29,456 nucleotides of DNA from Amoebophrya sp. AT5.2 (Eukaryota > Sar > Dinophyceae > Syndiniales > Amoebophryaceae): NCBI GenBank assembly GCA_005223375.1, contig RXOD01004082.1, positions 1 through 29,456 on the forward strand, given 5' to 3'. Shown here in pieces: positions 20,708 through 29,456 of this stretch; position 1 is the first letter of the stretch; the number at the start of each line of letters is the position of its first letter. The position numbers and the translations under genes were made by a program. The notes beneath the pieces were generated by a model that ran no database searches, had not been told where the DNA came from, and saw only the letters and a program-made list of their open reading frames with translations.

Positions 20708-21220
20708 ATGGTCGCTTTCCTGCACGGCAAGATCAAGAGCTGGGTCGCTCTCGACATTTGGATCTCGATCGCCAAGCTTGTCTTTGTTCTTTCTGATCAA
20801 GCTCTTGCCGTCACTCTCGCAGACTTGACACGCGATGCGCCCGGCTTCCCTCAAACGCTCAATCAAACTGCCGGTCTAGGCGACGGTGACAATTACCGCA
20901 TTATGGGGCGGAGTCGGTCGCCCCCTATCTCGCGCAACGGCCTTCCTCCCGGCGGAACACTGCTCACCCGGATTCGGGCTGAGCGGATCGCAGAGCAAAT
21001 CGATAGCGGGGGTTGGACCCGCGGCTGGGAGGGCGTGCCGGCGGATGTAAAAACGGATCCGATAGTCATCGCTGCAGCAATCTCCCGTGGATGGAAATGC
21101 ATCACCTGGGCCGACCTTCCTGCGAGCGCCAAGGCGGACCCGCGCGTAGTGATGGCGGCACTTGAGGCTGACCACATTAAGGGAAGGATCAACCCACTTT
21201 CCTCGAGATGCCTGGGGTAG
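20708..21220 (+). CDS. DUF4116-like repeat protein, first segment
   Basis: A 170-residue frame from ATG 20708 to TAG 21218. The first ~35 residues are hydrophobic (WVALDIWISIAKLVFVLSDQ) and could be a signal or anchor. The C-terminal part has two consecutive DUF4116-type repeats: GWEGVPADVKTDPIVIAAAI and then WADLPASAKADPRVVMAALE. The pattern is an aromatic start, an acidic/Lys turn, D-P-x-V and a helical A-A. DUF4116 is a repeat family of unknown function that is expanded in some protists and large DNA viruses. A GTAGAG donor-like site overlaps the stop codon, so this may be the first exon of a larger gene with the two segments downstream. Confidence 0.5.
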   Translation: MVAFLHGKIKSWVALDIWISIAKLVFVLSDQALAVTLADLTRDAPGFPQTLNQTAGLGDGDNYRIMGRSRSPPISRNGLPPGGTLLTRIRAERIAEQIDSGGWTRGWEGVPADVKTDPIVIAAAISRGWKCITWADLPASAKADPRVVMAALEADHIKGRINPLSSRCLG

Positions 21221-21567
21221 AGGGAGTCTTGTACGGGAGTTTGGTGGTTGGTCTCATTTGATGCGCCACGGGGTGGCCTGTATTCTCTTGTATTTCGTCT
21301 CGTCTTTTGTCTGATATTTTGTCTTGTATTTGGTCAGATGGTGGCGCTCCTCTCAGCTACAGGGCGAGCAGAACAAAGCGACGAACAGGATGCAGCAAGT
21401 AAGAACGCGGCGCCGGTCTTGAAGAGTGGTCCTCGCTCTCGTGTGTTGTCTTGTATTTCGTCTCGTATTCGGTCTCGGCAGTCGGCGAATCATCTACCTG
21501 GCAGAAATGCCACCGAGGATGGGTTTTCCACCCCTCTAACCACATCCGCAAATCTAACCACATCCGC

Positions 21568-21942
21568 ATGAACAAGATCTTCCTATCTCGTCCCGACCTA
21601 GAAGAAGAAGAACCGTATCAGCTGATCACCGATTTTTTGGAGCAGATCCCGAAAGAGCTTCGCAACGCTCCAGACGAAGTCTACGATCCGGTTTTGGCGA
21701 TGGCGATTAGGTACAGCGTACCTGGCGCGCCGAGGGCGTGGGCGGAGGCTCTCAGCAATAGACCCGCAATCCTGCGCGAACATGAGCCCGTGGTTTACGA
21801 AGGATCATTAGCTCGCTTCAGACCCCATGAAACAGGATCATTCGCTCGCTCGTTCTGGGACAAAAATATTGAGCGGAGCGAAAATCCGCAGGAGGCTCGG
21901 TTCGAATCGCCATCGTCCGCGACCTCTTCTTCTAGTACTTGA
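21568..21942 (+). CDS. DUF4116-like segment, second
   Basis: From ATG 21568 to TGA 21940 the frame reads MNKIFLSRPDLEEEEP and then a repeat, ITDFLEQIPKELRNAPDEVY followed by DPVLAMAIRYS. The frame is open further upstream, to about 21451. A small internal duplication (GGATCATTAGCTCGCT and GGATCATTCGCTCGCT, about 35 bp apart) encodes SLARF and SFARSF. It could be an exon of one gene with 20708-21220, or a separate decayed copy; I cannot place convincing splice sites. Confidence 0.35.
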   Translation: MNKIFLSRPDLEEEEPYQLITDFLEQIPKELRNAPDEVYDPVLAMAIRYSVPGAPRAWAEALSNRPAILREHEPVVYEGSLARFRPHETGSFARSFWDKNIERSENPQEARFESPSSATSSSST

Positions 21943-21966
21943 ACCCTCGCGACACGCTCACGTTCG

Positions 21967-22356
21967 TTGCACGCCCGATCGCACGGTTTCGGCCAGATCG
22001 GTCGAGCGCACCGTTTCAACTTCAACAAGAACGAAGCCCTAAACGGTGGGTGGGTATCCATGGTGGAATCTCCGGCGCGCGAAGACCCGGCGCTCGTACT
22101 GGCGGCGATTGAGGGCATCGGCAGTACGAGCGCCGGGTCTTCGCGCGCCAGTACGATCGTTGCCACCAGCGATCCTCTCATAAATGACTGGCAGAATGTG
22201 CCGGCTTCGTTGCACGAAAAGAACGTCGATATCGTTATAGCCGCGATCCGAAGAAGCGTACAGCTACAGACGGAATATGCAGAATATTACGGTGGGGGAC
22301 GGAAATGGAAAAGGAGTGGGGAACGGATGCGGCCGGGGACCCGCAGGCGAACATGA
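21967..22356 (+). pseudogene. DUF4116-like segment, third, disrupted by a fold-back
   Basis: This open frame (non-ATG start) contains EDPALVLAAIEG and NDWQNVPASLHEKNVDIVIA, both DUF4116-like. A perfect 28-bp inverted repeat (22074-22101 and 22122-22149) lies inside it. The left arm encodes the expected repeat residues. The right arm, being its reverse complement, encodes an unrelated Ser/Ala-rich stretch and so breaks the repeat. The whole locus 20708-22356 is either a multi-exon gene or a decaying one; I lean to decay. Confidence 0.35.
22074..22149. repeat. Perfect 28-bp inverted repeat
   Basis: Arms at 22074-22101 and 22122-22149 are exact reverse complements around a 20-base spacer. The arms are GC-rich and would form a very stable hairpin in RNA or single-stranded DNA. 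Confidence 0.95.
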
Positions 22357-23280
22357 TAATGGCGCAGCACTGACGTGGGTGTTCGACACATCACTGACGT
22401 CAGTAACTAATGCGCACTTCTTCTGAAAGTGAAAACACCGGTCACCGTACAGGAACTCGTCCCACCTCGGCTTGGGCCAAACCTGAACTTGAACCCGCAG
22501 TCTGTTGCTTGGACTGGAACTTGAATCATGAACGAAAACTATCGCCCCCCATTTTAGCACGAGAGGTGGTGAGATTGGTGATGTTCTGTTCAAGAACAGT
22601 GTGCGCGCAAGAGACGTATTGTGTTTCTATCGTCCGTCGGGAGATCGTCTTGTTGACTTTTGTTTTTGCACCACGCGAGAAAGCACTAACATCGCCTGTG
22701 AACACCGCGTTGCACGTACAAAAAGTCGGTGCTTTTTCCAAAGCACGTGATGGCGTTTTCCGTTGAGATGCAAGTGACAGGTACGCACGCTCTTCAACAA
22801 TGTTGAAGACTCCAAGTCTGTGTCTCAAGTCTTGACTTTGTGTTAATATTTTGATTTTCCGCTTTTCCGCTTGCATCTTCAGCATCTGTCATATGCGTTC
22901 GTATACGTATTTTTGATTCGTTTTTGTCCGGACGCGGACCACGAAGACACTTCGGTATTTTTATTCCGCATTTTGTTCTTGGTTGTTCGTTTTCAGTCTG
23001 TATGTACGTAGATTCTGTCGTCCGTCCTCGTCCGAGAAGGTGAAAGTGGTAAAAGCGAGACGGTGAAGTCCGACGTGCACGCGCCCCTCATGAATTTATG
23101 TTTTCGCCCAGGACCTCCACTTCGGTGTAAGTACTACGTATCCCATAGATATAATTATCCTTCTCGATAAGTAGCGAAGAACCCCTCCCAAACAAGCTAC
23201 TGACTTCAGAAGAGAAGTACTAGTCCTCCCAGGTTGTCGGCGTAGGCGGTATTTCAATTTTTCCGAGAGCGGTTAGAAAA
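22357..23280. other. Intergenic region
   Basis: It contains two CACTGACGT copies at about 22368 and 22391, and a small palindrome (CTTCAACA/TGTTGAAG) at about 22792. A minus-strand open frame at 22526-22885 lacks coding character. I call no gene here. Confidence 0.45.
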
Positions 23281-26200
23281 ATGTTGCAGCAGCCGCAGAT
23301 TCAGATTGGGAATTTTCCCAAGCCAGGACAGACGACGGTATTTGATTTCTGTTGTTGTTTTTTCAAAACCCACATTCATTTCACTTTCATCAAAAACGCT
23401 ACTGCCCGGTCGTGGTCGGCGTGGCGTCGACCGATATGATATTTGCCAGATACTGACAAAGGCAGAAGCATATTAACGAAAAGAAAAAGCACCGCCCGAG
23501 TTGGTCGGAGCAGGAGCACAACGAGAACGAACCCAAAAGAAAAATAAGTATAAAAATCTTGATCCTCAGGTCACCCCTACCGCTAGTGTGAGAACACCAG
23601 CAGCAGCACCAGCTGCCACTGCTGCGACGTCAGCAGCTGGGTTTCCAGTCGAGAAGGGTGGCATCCAGGAACACTATGACAAGGCCACAAGCGTATGTGG
23701 TACTTCAATCAATCAATGCTGTGTTTGTTGGTAGTTTTTACTCTTTCGATGTTTAGCTGTAGATGTACAGCAGCTAGGTTTGTTTTTGCAACACCAGTAG
23801 CAGTAAGTACAAGTAGGATACAATTACAACTTCTTACACAGCCAGCACCCTACCTAGTACCCCTACGACGAGAACTTCCAGTTAAGTAACAACGACGCTA
23901 CTGCTACAGGCCACATCGACGACCTGGTTGCTGCTTTGACTGAGCTGTACGAGGACAATGCCAAGTGGAAAGGCAAGTACATTGCGACGAAGAAGGCCCA
24001 CTTCTCCAAGTTCTTCGGAGCTTCCGCCACCATGCTGCTCGGCTCCACCTTCCGAGAATGGAAAGCCTGGAGCGGCGAACAGTATGATCACTACCTACTT
24101 TTTTATTTTTTGGATCTTGTTCTTGATGAGATACCTTTAGATCAAGAACAAGAAGAAAAACAAGATGGGTCAAGAAGGAGAAGAGCCACAACCTCAACCA
24201 GCCGTCGCGTTGCGCGACGCGACTGGCGGGGGCCGCGCAACGCGGCGGCAGGGCGAGACACAGGCAGGGAGCAACGGCGTCGTCCTGCGATCCTGTTGGA
24301 CCACTGCGGCTCCGGCGCAGTTGTAGTCCAACAGGATCGCAGGGAGGAGTAGGAACCGTAACAGCAACCCATCGAAATTGATTCTGATAGATTGAATTGA
24401 GCATATGCATACTGGCCAAATCCATACCAGGGAAGAAGACGAAATCACCATAAGTCTATTTTTTTAACGTGGTTGCCTCCACCTCTCACAGGACTGCGAG
24501 CCGAAAGTACGATGCGTTGAGAATGGAGCAGGAGATCGCAGAGCGGGAATGGAACCTCAAGCTCGAAAACCAGGAGAAGGAGCACGACAAGCGTACTTAT
24601 TCCTGATATTCATTGTTTCGTTGATATTAATTCCGCTAGATGTCATCTGCGTTTTTAGCAGAAGCACGCGGCAGCACATGTGTCTGGTGGAGAGTTGAAA
24701 GATGAGACTCAATCTCAATCAGTAGCAGCTAGTTGTAGCTAGTCCGTGTCTGGGGATGCACCAGGTAAGGCTTACGCTCCTTATCGGCCTCGAGGTCGAG
24801 AATAGGCCTTGTACTTACTTGCCGGCGCTCTCGACTGTCTCCCTAACTGAAGATACTAGTAGGTCTAGAAGGTACGCCTACGCCTCTACGCCTTCGCTAT
24901 CGCCTCCATTACAATTACCGACAGCACATCAATGCCTTTACCATGAAAAATACTCGACGCAGGCCTTCAAGCGTTGGAGGCGAACCACAAGTTGGCGATA
25001 GCGGAGCTGTCGGAGCAGATCGCGAATCGCAACACCGAGATCCAGAAGCTCTCCGCCGAGAAGGATTCCGTCTTCGGAAAGGGGGAAAAGTCCTACAAAG
25101 TCCTCCAGAGTCTCAAGGTAATCCGATTGCAATTTACTGATTTGGGATTCTTGGATCCCCTTACTTGTTCCAGTTTATTTGATTTCGAGAGAAGCAGGTA
25201 TCACTATCTATTGGTAGGAGGAGTTCTTGGGCTTCCTTGTTTCGATGGCACTTGGAGTACTTTCTTATTTAAAAACAGCACGAAGTGGAAGTTTATTTTG
25301 AGGAACAAGAAACTAGGAGGACAAGGACGGCCAATCGATTCGTTGATATCGAAGAAGGAACGCATAAGTACATGACATAGTATAGTCTTAGTCCAATTAC
25401 AACAACATTCAACGGTTCCCCAACACCACCAGCACCAACTGGAGGCCTTGGATGACGAGGAGTTTTCGATCGACACGCAGCGGTCTTTGCCGGTGGCCAC
25501 GAACAGCTTCGATTTTTTGAAGAACAGGCTACACGACCTCCTCAACCAGGTGGACCCGAAATACGTGCCACCACTCGGCTCCCTCTCCCTCATCCAAGCC
25601 CCGCAGCCGCTATCTTCTGGCGGAGGAAGCTACCAGGTGCGATGAAAGTAAGTAGGTTGGTTCAGGTTCATCAGAGCACTGGCTGCTCACCTGCATCTCA
25701 CGGTGAGAGCAACATCATTTTCCCTGTAAAAGTAAACTCTTGACTTGTATCGATCGACCACTAGCTCTATCTCTAAGGCCTAAGCCAAGACACTGTTCTT
25801 TCACCACCTCGTGGTCTCTATCTTTCTGTGATCGAATTCGAAGAAGTGCCTCTTCTTGCTTCACTACGTTACCGTATAATGTACCTCGTCCACGTCGAAA
25901 TTTATGGAATATGAAACTGTGCGGCCTGTTGTGTTGGTGGCTAGATCTAGAAGAACATTGTGCTAGCTACTAAAACGATTACGAGTCTGGCTGTTGTAAC
26001 AAATAAGTGATGAACAAAGTAAGACGTAAAGCAAAGAGCGCGCCGCGGCGCAGCTGCGTGCCTCTATTCAACGAACGGGTCGTAGTTCATCGAGGAGGGG
26101 CGGTTTCTGAGAAATCCGACCACTTCCCAGTGAAGCGCACGATATGCGAGAAGACTGGACCAAACTCCCAGGAGGTACTTACTCATCATATGAATGTACC

Positions 26201-26326
26201 TAGTCCGCGCAGTATGATCAAATCAATGAGTGTGAGTTTACTTTACAACTACATCTGGCGGGTCTAGTTTCCTAGCGCTACCGCCACTCCTTGCACCTGG
26301 TCGGAAAAGAACACCATGCATTGTGA
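23281..26326 (+). CDS. Coiled-coil protein, eight exons, unrecognised
   Basis: Phase-matched exons are 23281-23337, 23570-23692, 23882-24081, 24492-24592, 24963-25117, 25433-25636, 26037-26174 and 26276-26326, giving about 342 residues. The N-terminus is short and Pro/Ala-rich (MLQQPQIQIGNFPKPGQTT). Exon 3 encodes a helical module (GHIDDLVAALTELYEDNAKW, then TFREWKAW, which resembles centrin-binding Sfi1-type segments only loosely). Exons 4-6 form a coiled coil (RMEQEIAEREWNLKLENQE, then NHKLAIAELSEQIANRNTEI). The C-terminal part is basic and ends EHHAL. The splice sites of exons 7 and 8 are the least secure; the protein may instead stop at 25643 (SYQVR) or continue beyond 26326. A basal-body or cytoskeletal role would fit but is inference. 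Confidence 0.5.
24082..24491 (+). repeat. Intron carrying three successive inverted repeats
   Basis: The intron has donor GTATGA and acceptor CACAG, phase 2. Its perfect stems are 24115-24127 with 24141-24153 (13 bp), 24206-24216 with 24234-24244 (11 bp), and 24284-24301 with 24326-24343 (18 bp). The frame stays open through much of it by chance, which would add a basic Arg-rich tail; I reject that tail as coding. Confidence 0.75.
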
Positions 26327-27393
26327 TCATTCCCAGCAAATCCACCGATTGAAAAACTTGGAGCCCAAAAATGTCAATCTCTTCCTGTACTATCAATCCA
26401 GGTCCAGTCGACGGGCTCCAGCACAGTGGTGGCAGGAACGACCAGTGTTTTCCGCGACAACGATTTGCACCACCGCTCTCTGCTCTCTTCCAACCGGTAG
26501 ACCGCCGCTCTCTTCCTCCAACCGGTAGGCCGGCCCCGGCGGATGCGGTGAAGGTAAAACACGTGGTGCACTCCCCCTCGCTGCCGCAGCACATCCTACA
26601 ATGTGAATGTCTCCGTACTATCGGACCACAAACACCGGGCCGAGCACTCCTTGTAGTACTTCTCACCGATCAGTGTTTGCCACCACCATCACAGCCGCAG
26701 GCGCGACCTTTTTTACTTTTCCTTTTCGACGTGGCCTCTGCCAACTCAACTTCCCTTTCGAATCCGAATCAATAGCAGTCGAAACCACGACGTATCAATC
26801 CGAAACCAATGTCAGTAATACTTGCAATTTATTTTTTCTCAGATTTGATTACGAAATGTCTTCACGCCGAAATTAATTCCTTCTCCACGTACTTCGTTCC
26901 CGGATGATAGATCCACACAGGTTAATGCCCATGAAACGAATTGGAAGCTCCTATCTTCGATAAGAATGAATCCACACAGTATATGGCAATAGCATTGTGG
27001 GGGGCGGGAGGGCACGGGGCCGGGAGTATCGTTCTACTACTGGTCATGAGCCGATCGTTGCATAAAATGCACAACTTCATGGTGTACAATAATTCTTTCA
27101 GACTCACTCCGGCAGCTCTTCCCCGAGGCGAGCGGCCAGAGTGTTGAGGACACTCGGACAAGAGACGGTCGTCACAGTAAGTACGAGGACAAGGATTTTT
27201 GGCATAGATGCATCGCACGAGCACGAGATGAAATATAACGGCAGAGGCTCAACAACACCCGCGAGGAGCCAACATCCGCCCGCGTGGTGTTGTACTATTA
27301 TGGTGCTAGTACCCCCGAGCCAACATCCATCGGTTGTTCTCAAACTCGGTCTCTGTCGCCGTGAAGCTGGTTAATACCGTAACCAGGTTACGC

Positions 27394-27465
27394 CCAGACG
27401 ATGTCGAAGGCGAGCAGACGCATCATGTATGATGCGTCTGCTCGCCTTCAACATTGTTCGTCTGG
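27394..27465. repeat. Long near-perfect hairpin
   Basis: The core arm GAAGGCGAGCAGACGCATCA, near 27406-27425, is matched by its reverse complement immediately downstream with almost no loop. Outer arms CCAGACGA (27394-27401) and TCGTCTGG (27458-27465) extend the stem past a few mismatches. It is compatible with a very short fold-back element or a recent palindromic duplication. Confidence 0.9.
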
Positions 27466-27499
27466 TCGGTGGGAATGAGAGCTTGGAAAATTGATCTAG

Positions 27500-27630
27500 T
27501 CCGCATCCGTTCGTGAAGATGTTCGACCACATCTTTCAGCCGTTCGTGGGACTGAATCTTCATCCGTTCGTCTACTACTCTATCCAAGCGCGGCGCTTGT
27601 CTATCCGTTCACGAAGGACATCCGTTCGGG
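27500..27630. repeat. Dispersed CCGTTCG units
   Basis: CCGTTCG or CCGTTCA occurs at 27507, 27540, 27564, 27605 and 27622, mostly as ATCCGTTCG, with irregular spacing of 17-41 bases. It is non-coding, and could be a degenerate minisatellite or a cluster of protein-binding sites. Confidence 0.65.
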
Positions 27631-27825
27631 GCTGGTGAAGTTATCCAATTTATTACTGGGGGTCTTCCGTTATTATTTGGGCAACGAAGGGGGTGTGAAT
27701 GTTATCGATGTCCGTGGGAAAGGCAATGGCTCGTAGTACGGCGATGACCTGGCGCCACGAGAACGCGGCCTGCTGATGACCGTCACTCGTGATGCGAACA
27801 CTCGACTCGAAAAAAAAACTAGTTC

Positions 27826-27900
27826 TAGTAGCTTGCGAACTCTCACCCTGCGAGAAAAAAAGACCAGGTCCTGGGTAAATCATTCATTATCATTGATTCA
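27826..27900. repeat. Dispersed repeat, copy 1
   Basis: It shares TGCGAAC, TTCACCC-like, CTGGGTAAATCA and an ATCATTGATT-like tail, in the same order, with 28818-28873. It lies upstream of the glycosyltransferase start. Confidence 0.5.
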
Positions 27901-28004
27901 CTCATACAGATTTGGCACGACTAGTTGCTACTTTATCTGACTGTGCGGCCCCACGGCGTCAACGCCATTACTGAAGACAGATAGAAGACTATCTATCAAT
28001 CTCG

Positions 28005-29298
28005 ATGTCGATGTCGATCAGAATGAAAAGTAGGAAGAAGATCACACCACGGCCGCCAGCAGCGCAGGAGGATGCTGTTGCCGCGTCGGCACGCTGCATC
28101 AAGAAACCCGTGAACGTGGATTCGCCTGACGAGACCGTCACTACCAACGGGACGACCACTGGCGCGATCGACATGAAGAACGCCGACGGGAGCACAGCAC
28201 AAGCAACTGCGACACCTCCAGGCAGGCACAGTGCGGACAGGTCCCACGACGAGCAGAGTTCTCGGCCAGAACAACCGCTGCAGCTGACCTCAATCCACGC
28301 GCCCGGGGTGCTTCCCGCGCTGTGCCGCAGCGTGCCCCTCCTCTTCATGCTCGGCACGATCGGGTTCTACGTGATGATGTATTTGCGGTGCTGGCACTGG
28401 GGGCATCATGATCACGACGCCCACATCCTGTACGAGTTCTGGGTGCTACCCATGCAGATCTGCTTTGCCGTCTTCGGAATCAAACTCATCCTCGGGACAG
28501 CGGTACTTCTTGAACAACAGTAAATTGTGATAGCGATAGCGATAGGTCAAGCTTAAGGTGGCTGCACTTGGACTTGCAGTTGCAGCTTGCTTCGTGTTCG
28601 TCCTCGTGGTTTGTTAGTACTAGCTTTGGATGCTGCTAGCAATCGATCAAATTCAAATACAAATCGGCTTGGCCTAAGGGTTACTTCATTCTCATCGGCT
28701 TCGCTCCTTGCTATCCCGACACACGGTCAACACGGACATAATTCATCCTAATGTGTGATGTGTGAAGTCTGAAGACAATCGTTGTGCAGACCTTCAGCGC
28801 GACAATCGGGCTTGCTCGTAGTGCTGCGAACGTTCACCCCATGCTGGGCAAATCAATCAATCAATAATCAATGAAAAACAAAAAACAGCTGAGTCGTTTC
28901 GTGATGGAGCGTTGTGCGCGCAAGAACTGGCGCGGCGTGTTTCACGGTTTCGTCCGCGAGCACGCGGAGGAGACCGAGGGCCTCACCCAGTGCGTGATTT
29001 TGCCGAACTACAAGGAGGAGGTGGACACCATGTCGGACACGATCAACGCGATCGCGGCCGCGAGCCGCGACATGCAGATCGTGCTCGTGCTCGCGATGGA
29101 GGCGCGCGAGGGGGTTTCGGCGCACGAAAAGGCGGGGAAACTGGTGGCGCGCCACGCGCACCAGTTCCGGAAAATCCTGGTGAACTTCCACGAACACAAC
29201 GAGTTCGAGGGAGAAGTGGCGGGGAAAAGTTCGAACACACAAGCAGGATGGCTCAAGCTGCAAAAGTGGCTGGCGGACGAAGGAGTCGATGTCGCGAA
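28005..29298 (+). CDS. Membrane-anchored family-2-type glycosyltransferase, 3' partial
   Basis: Exon 1 is 28005-28502 and exon 2 is 28889-29298. The phase-0 intron between them (GTACTTCT donor, AAACAG acceptor) is consistent, and a second GTACTTCT donor ends exon 2 in phase 2. About 302 residues are visible. The first ~100 are polar and disordered. Two hydrophobic helices follow (PLLFMLGTIGFYVMMYL at about 110-126; LPMQICFAVFGIKLILG at about 149-165). Exon 2 then has the start of a GT2-like domain: CVILPNYKEEVDTM (about 201-214), QIVLVLAMEAREG (about 227-239) and GEVAGKSSN (about 273-281), which match the nucleotide-sugar-binding half of this family. The D-x-D and catalytic motifs would lie in exons beyond the window. 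A second in-frame ATG, at 28011, is an alternative start. It probably acts in an endomembrane or the plasma membrane on a polysaccharide or glycolipid; the substrate cannot be inferred. Confidence 0.75.
28503..28888 (+). other. Intron of the glycosyltransferase gene with repeat copy 2
   Basis: This 386-base intron separates two phase-0 exons. Its last ~70 bases (28818-28873) are the second copy of the dispersed repeat seen at 27826-27900, ending just before the acceptor. Confidence 0.65.
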
Positions 29299-29456
29299 GT
29301 ACTTCTACTTTTTTTTACATTTAAGTATAGTAGAATATAGCGGAGGGGGGGCGAAAGGAGCGACGCGGCGGATAGAGGGAGGTGGAGGGAGTTGGTGAAA
29401 ACGGAGCCGGTAGAAAACTCGCGGGGGAGGCCCGTGATGCCCCTGACAATACAGCA

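Larger units (their letters stand above)
26327..28004. other. Intergenic or poorly resolved exons, 1.7 kb
   Basis: Exon-like pieces occur after CAG acceptors at about 26401 (VQSTGSSTVVAGTTSV) and about 27100 (THSGSSSPRRAARVLRTLGQ, ending at a GTAAGT donor at 27178). I could not join them into a model in consistent phase. From 27394 onward the region is repeats: a long hairpin, five CCGTTCG units, and one copy of a dispersed repeat. Confidence 0.35.

Noticed and set aside
21899..21915. GGTTCGAATCG, like a tRNA B box (also at about 12930)
   Set aside because: No matching A box, acceptor stem or anticodon arm could be folded around either site; the first is within a coding segment.
23466..23547. 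Exon-like stretch reading KHINEKKKHRPSWSEQEHNE
   Set aside because: It would need an intron of about 25 bases to reach the next exon in phase; direct splicing of 23337 to 23570 is simpler.
23936..24352. Extension of exon 3 as a 138-codon frame with an Arg-rich tail
   Set aside because: The tail is encoded by the hairpins of the intron, and a phase-2 donor joins the exon cleanly to the coiled-coil exon at 24492.
27653..27883. Minus-strand open frame of 76 codons
   Set aside because: It overlaps the dispersed repeat, has no supporting structure, and would be the only minus-strand gene in the window.

Overview
The window reads as nuclear DNA of a flagellated or ciliated protist, most likely an alveolate of the dinoflagellate/syndinian type. 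The grounds are: small spliceosomal introns of about 80-520 bp, a clear ciliary gene, DUF4116-like repeats, low-complexity proteins, and the fact that every gene I can support lies on the + strand. The lineage call is inference; no rRNA, tRNA, spliced-leader gene or CRISPR array was found. Gene models were built by hand from splice signals and phase matching.

Layout. 8-724: a short Ser/Pro-rich protein with repeated SPRG motifs. 1381-4253: a ten-exon homologue of the axonemal protein CFAP53 (CCDC11), the most secure identification. 4280-4720: a possible small gene. 5103-9080: a coiled-coil protein with a long Ser/Pro-rich tail. 10342-11886: an orphan multi-pass membrane protein. 13138-15405: an orphan single-pass membrane protein with two cysteine-rich, PAN-like modules. 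16913-20163: a four-exon nuclear RNA-binding-type protein with an RRM-like fold and a Q/N/H-rich tail. 20708-22356: a decayed or multi-exon DUF4116-like repeat locus containing a perfect 28-bp inverted repeat. 23281-26326: an eight-exon coiled-coil protein. 28005 to the right edge: a membrane-anchored family-2-type glycosyltransferase cut by the window end.

No operon-like pathway links the genes. At least one (CFAP53), and perhaps the coiled-coil proteins at 5103 and 23281, fit a cilium/basal-body theme, but the last two are unrecognised. The most unusual signals are a recurring GTAC (often GTACTT) 5' splice site in place of GTRAGT, an intron carrying three successive hairpins, a long fold-back in an intergenic region, and a GC-rich hairpin-studded intron at 5665-6187.
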